Under the pieces are notes generated by a model. That model worked only from the letters and a program-made list of their open reading frames with translations. It did no database searches and was not told the origin of the DNA. From the NCBI RefSeq assembly GCF_900129665.1, contig NZ_FQWL01000001.1:682001-746000 (forward strand): a stretch of DNA of 64,000 nt. The letters run 5' to 3'. A program made the position numbers and the translations under genes. Of the stretch, positions 17,126 through 25,109 are shown piece by piece. Within the stretch, counting starts at the first letter, position 1. The number at the start of each line of letters is the position of its first letter. This DNA comes from Flagellimonas flava. GTDB lineage: Bacteria; Bacteroidota; Bacteroidia; Flavobacteriales; Flavobacteriaceae.

Positions 17126-17584
17126 ATGGAACTGGACAATATTGACAAAGAATTGGTACAGCTGTTGCAGGCGGATTGTAAGAGGACCACAAAACACTAT
17201 GCCGATTTGCTTGGCCTTTCAAAGACTGCCGTGTACGAGCGTATCCGGCGATTAGAAAGACAGGGCGTAATCACCAATTATGTTGCGTTGGTAGATAAAG
17301 AAAAAGTACGACGCAGTTTTACGGCTCTGTGCCATATTCGTTTGCTGCAACATACTAAAGAAAATGTATTGCGGTTTGAGCGGGAAATCCTGAAACTTGA
17401 CGAGGTCTCCGTATGTTTTCATGTTAGTGGGGATTACGATTATATCCTTCGGGTCAATGTGGAAAATATGATTAAATACCGGGAATTTATGGTTACAAAA
17501 CTAACGGTGATCAGTAACATTGGAAATACTCAGAGTTCCTTTGTAATCAACGAAGTAAAGCATACTACCGCCGTTTTTATTTAG
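17126..17584 (+). CDS. Lrp/AsnC-family transcriptional regulator
   Basis: 152 aa. The N-terminal winged HTH (about 1-60) reads LDNIDKELVQLLQADCKRTTKHYADLLGLSKTAVYERIRRLERQGVI in its typical form. A RAM/AsnC ligand-binding domain follows (about 65-145; FHVSGDYDYILRVNVENM). Such regulators bind amino acids and assemble as dimers and octamers. It is divergent from the Cys/Met PLP enzyme and probably regulates it and itself. Confidence 0.9.
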   Translation: MELDNIDKELVQLLQADCKRTTKHYADLLGLSKTAVYERIRRLERQGVITNYVALVDKEKVRRSFTALCHIRLLQHTKENVLRFEREILKLDEVSVCFHVSGDYDYILRVNVENMIKYREFMVTKLTVISNIGNTQSSFVINEVKHTTAVFI

Positions 17585-17692
17585 CAAAGTTTAACGTAAA
17601 TCGATGTTAAAGTAGTCTTGGGATTGGAGGGTTCTTCCTAATTTCTGGTCAAATCAAAAAACAAACCACAATCAAAAAACTACTTTTCAATC

Positions 17693-18082
17693 ATGAATTC
17701 GCGCACACGGGTTTTTCTCACTGTGCTCTCCACCGCGGTAGGGGGCTCATCATTGATTCTTTACACGACCATTTCGCAGGATATCCTGTTTAAAGGCCTC
17801 AGTTTTTGTTCTTCATCAGTTCAAGAACTGGTTTTTGGCAGCGCTGCATTTTTTCTGTCCGCTGTTGTGGCCGGTTTTATTTCCACTTTGATCGTGGTAA
17901 AGGATAATGTTTTACCATTGGTGTTTATTTCCCTCTTTGTTGTGGCCAAGATTTTCCTGTTTACTGCTTGCGGACAGTGGCATGGACCTATTTGGTTCGA
18001 AACCGGACTGAATCTGTCCCATTTGGGAGGCTTGTGGTTGGGCTGCTACGGGGCTGTAAAGTTTCCGTTGGCACCCATGTAA
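17693..18082 (+). CDS. Hypothetical four-helix membrane protein
   Basis: 129 aa with four hydrophobic segments (about 7-27, 45-70, 73-93 and 103-122). I recognise no family. His and Trp residues in GQWHGPIWFE may face a pocket. A near-match -7 box TACTTTTC lies just before the start codon. It is flanked by the Lrp gene (109 bp away) and a convergent aldo/keto reductase 7 bp away. Confidence 0.6.
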   Translation: MNSRTRVFLTVLSTAVGGSSLILYTTISQDILFKGLSFCSSSVQELVFGSAAFFLSAVVAGFISTLIVVKDNVLPLVFISLFVVAKIFLFTACGQWHGPIWFETGLNLSHLGGLWLGCYGAVKFPLAPM

Positions 18083-18089
18083 CCAACCC

Positions 18090-19016
18090 CTAAATCGATT
18101 TCAAATACATTACCATGCGATTTCTTATTGTCCCATCGGGCATTTTGCCCAATCCTGAACGCATATTGTCCACCATGTGATGTGGTTTTGAAGTCCCCGG
18201 AATAACGCAGTTGACGTTTGGATGGGAAAGGATAAATTTTAAAAAGAATTGCCCCCAGCTATTAATGTCCCATTCCTTGGCCCATGTCGGAACTTCTTTC
18301 CCTTTGACCCTTCTAAAAAGCGAACCTCCAGCATACGGTTGGTTGACGATCGTTGCAGTGCCGTACTTTTTGGTGGTGTCCAACAATGACTTTTCCGCAT
18401 TTCTGGAATTGATGGAGTAATTGAATTGGACGAAATCTGGCCTTTCGGATTGAATGATGTGTTCCAAGGTCTTATGGGATGAATCTACGTAATGGGTAAT
18501 TCCCCAGTATTTTATTTTCCTCTTCTCTTTCCATTCCCTTAGTGTCTTAACATGGGTTTTCCAATCCACCAGATTGTGAATCTGAATCAAATCCATCTGT
18601 TCTCGTTGCATTTTGGCCATTGAAGCTTCCATTTGCCGTATCCCGGCTGACTTTCCCGAAGTCCACACCTTTGTGGCATAAAAAAGTTCGTTTTGAAATT
18701 TGAGTGCTTTGGTCAAGTCTCCAACAACACGCTCCGAACTTCCGTACATGGGGGAAGAATCAATTACAGAGCCCCCAAATCGATATAGTTCCTGGAGTAC
18801 TTGCGTCAACACCGCTCTTTGCGCATCGGAATTCCCTACATCAAAAGTCTGCCAGGTACCTAGACCTACGACGGGAAGGTCCTCTCCTGAGGACGGAATT
18901 GGCCTTGTCTGAACTTTAGAATAGGGCAAGAGGTTTCCCATAGTACCAAATGAGAATCCTACACTGCCAAGTATAGATAATTTCAGCGCATCTCTTCTGC
19001 TAAATAGGGTTTTCAT
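18090..19016 (-). CDS. Aldo/keto reductase with Tat signal
   Basis: 308 aa. The N terminus has a twin-arginine signal (SRRDALKLSILGS), so the mature enzyme is probably exported folded. The AKR barrel carries the expected catalytic set: Asp and Tyr in VIDSSPMYGSSERVVGD, Lys in FYATKVW and His in LIQIHNLVDW. NADPH-dependent reduction of a carbonyl compound is likely; the substrate is unknown. Its start overlaps the end of the transporter gene upstream by 17 bp, so the two are coupled. Confidence 0.85.
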   Translation of the reverse strand: MKTLFSRRDALKLSILGSVGFSFGTMGNLLPYSKVQTRPIPSSGEDLPVVGLGTWQTFDVGNSDAQRAVLTQVLQELYRFGGSVIDSSPMYGSSERVVGDLTKALKFQNELFYATKVWTSGKSAGIRQMEASMAKMQREQMDLIQIHNLVDWKTHVKTLREWKEKRKIKYWGITHYVDSSHKTLEHIIQSERPDFVQFNYSINSRNAEKSLLDTTKKYGTATIVNQPYAGGSLFRRVKGKEVPTWAKEWDINSWGQFFLKFILSHPNVNCVIPGTSKPHHMVDNMRSGLGKMPDGTIRNRMVMYLKSI

Positions 19017-20310
19017 AAAGCTTGTTTTTTAAAGTTACTATATGTTCTTTACTTTTTTGCAATTTCCCTAGTCGATAGCCCGTAATGCTCCACAGAAAAG
19101 AAATCGGTGCCGCAAGCCAGGCGATGAACCCAAGACCAAAACCCAGAGCGGTAAAGGTCGCAAAAAGCCAACCGACAAGTGCATCACCACCTCTATAAAT
19201 AGCCGTGTCTATAACGTTCTTGGCTTTATATTTCTCAGCTTGATTCGTAACGGTGAACAAGATTTCCCTACCTGGTCGAAGTAACATAAAATTGCCGGAG
19301 CGATGAAGAATCATTAGTGCAGCCACAATTCCTAAACTGGGACGCACACCCAAAACAATAAGGCCCAATCCCATTAGAAAAGGAATGGAGGCTAGGACGA
19401 TGGACAGGCCGAGTCTTTTGATGAACTGCGCGGTTAACAAAAATTGCCCTAAAATGGCTATAGCATTAACCGTGAAATCGATTCTGGAGAAGTAGGCGAT
19501 ACGGTTAGAGCTTTTTGTAAATTCCGCTTCCACAATGTGGGCCTGTTCAAAGTAGAGCACCGTGGATATTGAAGTATATAGCAGAACAAAAAGTACAATG
19601 CCCAGCAGGTATTTCGAATTGTAGATGAATTGAATACCCTCGAAAAGACGATTTGTTGTTATGGACTGAGAATCGTTTGGAGTCGTTTGAAACCTTTTTT
19701 TATCGGTCAGTGCGATGAGCCCAAGAATACAACATAATCCACCAGCAATAAACAGAGCAGCTAAAATTAAAAGCAAGTCTATGGAGATGGCACTTACTTC
19801 ATGAGCTATTAAAGGTCCTGACAAAGCACCAAGGCTTCCTCCAGAGGCGATAATCCCAAAAAACCGCTTCGAAGAGGCGCTGTTAAAAATATCCGACATA
19901 AAACTCCAGAAGAGTGAAACCACAAACAGATTGAATACGCTCAACCAGATAAAAAAAGTTATGGCAATGCCCTTTGAAGGTCCATAAAACTTAAATCCAA
20001 GATAAAAGGCCAAAATATTGACCAGAAAAAAGGTGTAGGAATAAACCAAAACCTTTGCCGTGGAATAGCGGCTAATGAGATATCCAAACAATGGAATAAT
20101 GCAGAGCATGGCCACAAAGGTTCCTGTAAAAAGCCATTGCATATTAATTGCACCATTTTGTATGCCCATTTCGTCCCTAAGAGGTCTAAGGATGAAATAA
20201 CCACACAACAGACAAAAGAAATAGAGTGTGGAAAGGGCGGTTGTTTTATAAAGAGTTGTGCTTGAACGGTCTTTCATCTTGAATAGGAAGAGTTTAAAAT
20301 AACTTTCCAT
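19000..20310 (-). CDS. NTP/NDP-exchange (TLC)-type or MFS-like transporter
   Basis: 436 aa with about twelve membrane helices. YFILRPLRDEMG, FFGIIASGGSLGALSGP, RPGREILFTVTNQAEKYKAKN and VIDTAIYRGGDALVGW resemble the ATP/ADP-translocase (TLC/Npt) family found also in free-living bacteria, where the substrate is not established. A generic MFS label would also be defensible. An alternative ATG lies at 20277. It is translationally coupled to the downstream aldo/keto reductase. Confidence 0.7.
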   Translation of the reverse strand: MESYFKLFLFKMKDRSSTTLYKTTALSTLYFFCLLCGYFILRPLRDEMGIQNGAINMQWLFTGTFVAMLCIIPLFGYLISRYSTAKVLVYSYTFFLVNILAFYLGFKFYGPSKGIAITFFIWLSVFNLFVVSLFWSFMSDIFNSASSKRFFGIIASGGSLGALSGPLIAHEVSAISIDLLLILAALFIAGGLCCILGLIALTDKKRFQTTPNDSQSITTNRLFEGIQFIYNSKYLLGIVLFVLLYTSISTVLYFEQAHIVEAEFTKSSNRIAYFSRIDFTVNAIAILGQFLLTAQFIKRLGLSIVLASIPFLMGLGLIVLGVRPSLGIVAALMILHRSGNFMLLRPGREILFTVTNQAEKYKAKNVIDTAIYRGGDALVGWLFATFTALGFGLGFIAWLAAPISFLWSITGYRLGKLQKSKEHIVTLKNKLYENPI

Positions 20311-20381
20311 AGTTAAGATGTTCGATGGACTAAACCGATAGGATTGGGAAATCGGAAAGATGGATTTATAAATCCAATATC

Positions 20382-21422
20382 TTATGCCGACTTAAGCCGG
20401 TACTTGGAGGGAGTGGTGCCGGTAGCCCTTTTGAAAAAGATATTAAAAGCAGAAATGGAATTGAAACCCACATCGTAAGCAATACTTGCAATCTTGGTAT
20501 TTTGATAATCGGGATGCTTTAATTTAAACTTGGCAGCCTCAATGCGATATCCGTTTAAAAAATCTGGAAAATTCTTTCCCAACGCATTATTTATAATGTG
20601 TGAAACCAAATAAGGTGGAAGTTTGGCTGCTTTGGAAACCACGGTTAGAGTGCAGTTGGCATCCAAATACAATTGTTCTTGCTCCATGAGGCGTTTTATG
20701 TTTTCAGCAGCCTTTTGCATTTCTACTTCGGACAGTTTTATGCTTCCATTTTTATGTAGCTCTTTATATTTCAACAAAGAAGGGTTCTTGAAAAGAAGAA
20801 AGGCTAGAAAATAGATCAGAGGTGCATATACTATTGGTCCAAGGAGATAAGGGGTGAGCCCAAGAATGTAGTTGGAGAAGTATAAAAATTGGAGAAGGGT
20901 AGTTCCCAAAACTAGGGCACCTGTCCATACAACAGCAGCTTTAGAAATTTTCGGACCACCTGCATTGAAAAAATGAAACCCGAATAAGGCAAGGCCTGCC
21001 ATGCTGTAGATCATTTGATGAAAAAGAAGCGCGCTATATCCACCAGAATGCCAGAATCCATCCAATGAAAGAGTATGGATAGTAAGTGCCAAAAGTATTC
21101 CGGGAACAAAATGAATCCATTGCCATTTAGACCATTCCCTGGGGTACAGCACATACCAAATGTAGAGGAGCAAGGAGGGGCCTGACAGTGCATGGGCGGC
21201 AAAACCAATATTGATCAACCAAACAGGGGTCGTTTCCAAATACACCCAAAGAATAGATTTGGTTAGGCGTATGGTTATGACAAGGAAAAAAAGAAAAAGT
21301 AGTACGTTCCTAAAATCCCTTTTTCGTTCAAAAAGGCTGTAGATAGCCATAAAAAGACTTTGCGAAGCTGCAATACCAGCAATAAAAAGCTCCAATTCCC
21401 TTTGTAACCTTAACGTCCTCAT
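20382..21422 (-). CDS. Membrane-anchored AraC-family regulator
   Basis: 346 aa. The N-terminal 215 residues form about seven membrane helices. After a linker, residues about 245-345 are an AraC double HTH (TLTVVSKAAKLPPYLVSHIIN; IASIAYDVGFNSISAFNIFFKRATGTTPSKYR). This 7TM-AraC architecture is common in Flavobacteria and likely senses an envelope or membrane signal. It is divergent from lpdA, with an inverted repeat in between. Confidence 0.85.
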   Translation of the reverse strand: MRTLRLQRELELFIAGIAASQSLFMAIYSLFERKRDFRNVLLFLFFLVITIRLTKSILWVYLETTPVWLINIGFAAHALSGPSLLLYIWYVLYPREWSKWQWIHFVPGILLALTIHTLSLDGFWHSGGYSALLFHQMIYSMAGLALFGFHFFNAGGPKISKAAVVWTGALVLGTTLLQFLYFSNYILGLTPYLLGPIVYAPLIYFLAFLLFKNPSLLKYKELHKNGSIKLSEVEMQKAAENIKRLMEQEQLYLDANCTLTVVSKAAKLPPYLVSHIINNALGKNFPDFLNGYRIEAAKFKLKHPDYQNTKIASIAYDVGFNSISAFNIFFKRATGTTPSKYRLKSA

Positions 21423-21500
21423 CCAATAATTCTTAAGTGGAATTTAAGGAAATTTTAGGTCTTCAAAACCAGCTTTAACCCAATCTTATGAGAATCCGAT

Positions 21501-21526
21501 GTTTTCCGAAATCAATTCGGGAAAAC
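21501..21526. promoter_or_regulatory. Inverted repeat between araC-type gene and lpdA
   Basis: GTTTTCCGAA (21501-21510) and TTCGGGAAAAC (21516-21526) pair with a single bulged base around a 5-nt loop. It lies 26 bp upstream of the lpdA -7 element, in the divergent region. Candidate operator; the function is inferred. Confidence 0.4.
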
Positions 21527-21551
21527 AAAAGGCGATTCGGAGAAACATTGC

Positions 21552-21559
21552 TATTTTTG
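21552..21559 (+). promoter_or_regulatory. -7 element TATTTTTG of lpdA
   Basis: A full TAnnTTTG match, 40 bp before the lpdA ATG at 21600. No convincing -33 TTTG is visible. Confidence 0.5.
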
Positions 21560-21599
21560 TAGTCAATATCAAAACGAGTATTATCCCTAACAATTAGAT

Positions 21600-23006
21600 A
21601 TGAATCAATACGATGTGGCCGTTATAGGCTCTGGACCTGGAGGCTATGTAGCGGCAATTCGCTGTGCGCAATTAGGAATGAAAACCGCAATCATCGAAAA
21701 ATACCCAACCCTCGGAGGAACTTGTCTTAATGTAGGCTGTATTCCTTCCAAGGCGTTGTTGGATTCCTCGCATCATTATGAGGATGCTGTAAAGCACTTT
21801 GAGGAACATGGTATAGATATCCCCGGGGAGGTGAAGGTGAATTTGGAGCAAATGATCTCCAGAAAGCAAGGGGTAGTTGAGCAGACAACAAAAGGTATTC
21901 AGTTCTTGATGGATAAAAACAAAATTGATGTCTATGAGGGATTGGGAAGTTTTAAGGATGCCACCCATATCAATATAGCCTTGGCAAATGGGAAAAAAGA
22001 AACCGTTGAAGCCAAAAACACCATCATTGCCACAGGTTCCAAGCCGTCCACCTTACCGTTTATCAAATTGGACAAGGAACGTATTATCACCTCTACGGAA
22101 GCATTAAAACTCAAAGAGGTGCCGAAGCATATGATCGTTATTGGTGGAGGCGTCATTGGCCTGGAGTTGGGGCAGGTCTACAAACGTTTGGGATCGGAGG
22201 TAACTGTGGTTGAATTTATGGACAGAATTATCCCCGGAATGGACGGGGGGCTTTCCAAGGAGTTGATGCGATCCCTGAAAAAACAGAAAATGAAGTTCAA
22301 CCTTTCCCATAAAGTAAAATCCGTGGAACGGGTGGGGGATGAGGTTGTTGTGAAGGCCGATGATAAGAAAGGTCAGGAAGTTACTTTTAAGGGGGATTAT
22401 TGTTTGGTTAGTGTAGGTAGAAGACCATACACTGATGGTTTGAATGCGGAAGCTGCAGGTGTTAAACTCGACGAACGTGGTAGGGTTGAAGTGAATGACC
22501 ATTTGCAAACCAATGTTTCCAATATTTATGCCATTGGCGATGTGGTTCGCGGAGCCATGTTGGCCCATAAGGCAGAAGAGGAAGGAACTTTGGTGGCCGA
22601 AACCTTGGCTGGACAAAAACCACATATCAATTACAATCTTATTCCGGGAGTGGTCTATACTTGGCCCGAAGTTGCTGCCGTGGGTAAGACAGAGGAGCAG
22701 CTGAAGGAAGAAGGTGTAGCATACAAGTCAGGTCAGTTTCCAATGCGGGCTTTGGGACGTGCCCGCGCCAGTATGGATATTGATGGCTTTGTAAAAATAT
22801 TGGCGGATAAAAAAACAGATGAGGTACTTGGCGTCCACATGATCGGGGCACGTTGTGCCGATTTGATTACGGAAGGGGTCACGGCCATGGAATTTAGGGC
22901 ATCCGCTGAGGATATTGCCCGTATGAGCCATGCCCACCCTACCTATGCCGAAGCTGTTAAGGAGGCGGCACTTGCTGCTACTGAGGATAGACCTATCCAT
23001 ATTTAG
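21600..23006 (+). CDS. lpdA: Dihydrolipoyl dehydrogenase (E3)
   Basis: 468 aa. FAD binding GSGPGG (10-15), the redox disulfide C42/C47 in GGTCLNVGCIPSK, the NAD-binding VIGGGVIGLELG, and the C-terminal HAHPTYAEA catalytic His motif. It reoxidises lipoamide in the pyruvate, 2-oxoglutarate and branched-chain oxo-acid dehydrogenase complexes and the glycine cleavage system. No E1/E2 gene is adjacent, so it is probably the shared E3. Confidence 0.95.
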   Translation: MNQYDVAVIGSGPGGYVAAIRCAQLGMKTAIIEKYPTLGGTCLNVGCIPSKALLDSSHHYEDAVKHFEEHGIDIPGEVKVNLEQMISRKQGVVEQTTKGIQFLMDKNKIDVYEGLGSFKDATHINIALANGKKETVEAKNTIIATGSKPSTLPFIKLDKERIITSTEALKLKEVPKHMIVIGGGVIGLELGQVYKRLGSEVTVVEFMDRIIPGMDGGLSKELMRSLKKQKMKFNLSHKVKSVERVGDEVVVKADDKKGQEVTFKGDYCLVSVGRRPYTDGLNAEAAGVKLDERGRVEVNDHLQTNVSNIYAIGDVVRGAMLAHKAEEEGTLVAETLAGQKPHINYNLIPGVVYTWPEVAAVGKTEEQLKEEGVAYKSGQFPMRALGRARASMDIDGFVKILADKKTDEVLGVHMIGARCADLITEGVTAMEFRASAEDIARMSHAHPTYAEAVKEAALAATEDRPIHI

Positions 23007-23032
23007 CAGTCCAGATTTATTCAAATGTAAGG

Positions 23033-23121
23033 CAGCTTATCCTTAAGAGGCAGCCCTTAGGGCTTGAAATTGAATGGCGTACATTTTATTTCAACAAAAT
23101 GCTTTTAAGAAGGATAAGCTG
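23033..23121. repeat. Long-range 12-bp inverted repeat enclosing a hairpin
   Basis: CAGCTTATCCTT (23033-23044) is exactly complementary to AAGGATAAGCTG (23110-23121). Between them lie a tight hairpin AGCCC-TTA-GGGCT (23052-23064) and a CATTTT/AAAATG pair. The 240-bp gap between convergent lpdA and the acyltransferase gene holds no ORF that I believe. It may be a bidirectional terminator, a structured RNA or a decayed small repeat element. Confidence 0.4.
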
Positions 23122-23246
23122 TTTTGCATTTCTGTGTGGTTAGGAAAACCCTTGCCAAGAACCTGATCAAATATCCAATGCTGCTTTCAACAAGAGCAGC
23201 TATCAAATGATGCGAATTTCACTACTTGGGTGGAAGACCAAAAGAA

Positions 23247-24446
23247 CTACTGCGCAGTCTTGAAAAGACGCCTTAAGGTCGCTTTTACCCTTAAGGACAA
23301 CTCTTTCAATATGGGTTGGGCTTTTTTGGCTAAATCTGCCGTATGCAGTTTTACGTATAGTGCCGTAGAGGCCAGACGATCTTTCAGTTCCACTTCGTGC
23401 TTATTGTACTGCATGGACAAGTAGGTACAAGCTATCATAAAGGCCAATGCCCCGGGAATTACAATACCCGGATTAAGACTATGGTGGAAAAAGCGGTACA
23501 ATCCCAATCCCGTAAAACTTCCGTATAAAATGACGAAGTGAATTACGTAAATAGATAAGGTACTGGCTCCAATTTTCAGAACGGATGGGTTGGTCATAAA
23601 TTTTCGCAATAGCATGAAAACCGCAAAGACCAAAAAAACATCTCCCAATCGGATGAACAGGTAGTTGTTTATCTGGATCCTATGGAACAATTCTATTCCT
23701 GTATGCTCGAAAAGTGAAATAAAACCATCGGAACTATAAAAAATCAATGCCGAACCAACCAATATTGCCATGGGAATGGCAATCGTATATAAATGTTTGG
23801 CATCTTTAAAACGGGTGAAAAGAACCGACAGGAATCCGCCGACGGTGGCATAGCCTAACCAAGGAATGATGGTAAACACAGAACCATTCGCCTTGGTGAA
23901 ATAGTTGGCAATAGCTTCAGGAAGCAATGCAAAGGACCACTGCTTGTATATAGGTTCAAATAAAAATAGCACCATAGTGATTCCTATTAAAAGCATGGGA
24001 AACACAAAAGGCTTTCTATTGGATGAAAACAAATAGATTCCTATCAAAGCTAAAATGGATAGTCCAATACAATGGAGTACATCCACCAGATAAAAAGAAC
24101 TATAGATGTTACCGCTAAGAAGTCCCAATAAGTTGGTGCGCAGCAGATACCCTATAAAAAGCAACTGCAATCCTCGCCGAATACCTTTTTTAACCCTGGG
24201 GTTATCCAGTCCAACCTGCGGTACCCGAATAAGAAGATATGTAAAAATAAACCCGGAGACGGTAAAGAAAACTGGTGCGGTAATGCCTCTAAAATAAAGC
24301 CAGATGTTAAAAACCTCATTGTTCTGATCTCTAAAACCAGGGTCTAGAAGCCCATCAATGAAGTGACCTTGAAGCATCATTAAAATGGCCCAAGCACGCA
24401 TAGCATCAATAAAAAACAATCGTGAGGTTTTGGCTTTCATTGGCAA
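23247..24446 (-). CDS. Acyltransferase-like membrane protein (heparan-alpha-glucosaminide N-acetyltransferase type)
   Basis: 399 aa, about ten to eleven membrane helices. The N-terminal signature RLFFIDAMRAWAILMMLQGHFIDG with its Arg and His, and LYFRGITAPVFFTVSGFIF, fits the DUF1624/YeiB-like acyltransferase families that move acyl groups across the membrane. The last 60 residues are a basic cytoplasmic tail (LSLRVKATLRRLFKTAQ). The substrate is unknown. It is divergent from the FMN reductase operon; an ACTTGC/GCAAGT inverted repeat (24462-24479) lies close to its start. Confidence 0.75.
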   Translation of the reverse strand: MPMKAKTSRLFFIDAMRAWAILMMLQGHFIDGLLDPGFRDQNNEVFNIWLYFRGITAPVFFTVSGFIFTYLLIRVPQVGLDNPRVKKGIRRGLQLLFIGYLLRTNLLGLLSGNIYSSFYLVDVLHCIGLSILALIGIYLFSSNRKPFVFPMLLIGITMVLFLFEPIYKQWSFALLPEAIANYFTKANGSVFTIIPWLGYATVGGFLSVLFTRFKDAKHLYTIAIPMAILVGSALIFYSSDGFISLFEHTGIELFHRIQINNYLFIRLGDVFLVFAVFMLLRKFMTNPSVLKIGASTLSIYVIHFVILYGSFTGLGLYRFFHHSLNPGIVIPGALAFMIACTYLSMQYNKHEVELKDRLASTALYVKLHTADLAKKAQPILKELSLRVKATLRRLFKTAQ

Positions 24447-24569
24447 ACAATTACCCTATATACTTGCCTAACAGCAAGTTTGGATGTCCGGCGGGTCAAA
24501 ATTAGACAAAATACTCGCATGTAAATGGCATTTGCGGTATTTTAGCGAAACAATCAAAGTTTTTCGCAT

Positions 24570-25103
24570 ATGGCTGCAATTTTGGCACTGGCAGGAAGTA
24601 ATTCTTCAACTTCCATCAATTATAAACTTGTTCAACATACGGTTTCAATGGTTGACAATAATGATGTCCAGGTGATGGATATGGTTCGTTATCCCTTTCC
24701 AATGTATAGTGAGGATGAAGAACGGCAAAACGGTTTTTCCAATTCCCTTATTGAACTAAAAAATGACATTCAGGCCGCCAATGGACTCATTCTTTCCGTT
24801 AATGAGCACAATGGCAATCCTTCGGCCTATTTTAAAAACGTATTGGATTGGTTATCCCGTTTGGAACGAAAGTTTCTTGCGGACACAAAGGTGCTATTAA
24901 TGTCTACCTCCCCTGGAAAACGCGGGGGTGTGGGTGCCTTGGGAATCGTGGAACAATTGCTTCCCAGATTTGGCGCGGAGATAACCGCAACATTTTCCTT
25001 GCCCTCCTTCCATGAAAATTTTGGGTCTGATGGAATTGTGGATCATGAATTGAAATCGTCGCACCAAGAAGCGCTTGCAACGTTTTTGGAATCCCTTAAG
25101 TAA
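24570..25103 (+). CDS. NADPH-dependent FMN reductase-family protein
   Basis: 177 aa flavodoxin-like protein. The N terminus ILALAGSNSSTSINYKL binds the FMN phosphate, and SVNEHNGNPSAYFKNVLDWLSR is the typical second motif. These enzymes reduce quinones, azo compounds or metal ions with NAD(P)H; the substrate is unknown. It is the first gene of an apparent operon with pabB, tilS and dsbD. Its TAA stop is followed, in the same frame, by the TTG start of pabB six bases later. A near-match -7 box TATTTTAG is at 24538-24545. Confidence 0.8.
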   Translation: MAAILALAGSNSSTSINYKLVQHTVSMVDNNDVQVMDMVRYPFPMYSEDEERQNGFSNSLIELKNDIQAANGLILSVNEHNGNPSAYFKNVLDWLSRLERKFLADTKVLLMSTSPGKRGGVGALGIVEQLLPRFGAEITATFSLPSFHENFGSDGIVDHELKSSHQEALATFLESLK

Positions 25104-25109
25104 AATCAA

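Noticed and set aside
23230..23424. 64-codon plus-strand frame after lpdA
   Set aside because: Mostly antisense to the C terminus of the acyltransferase gene; composition is that of a shadow frame.
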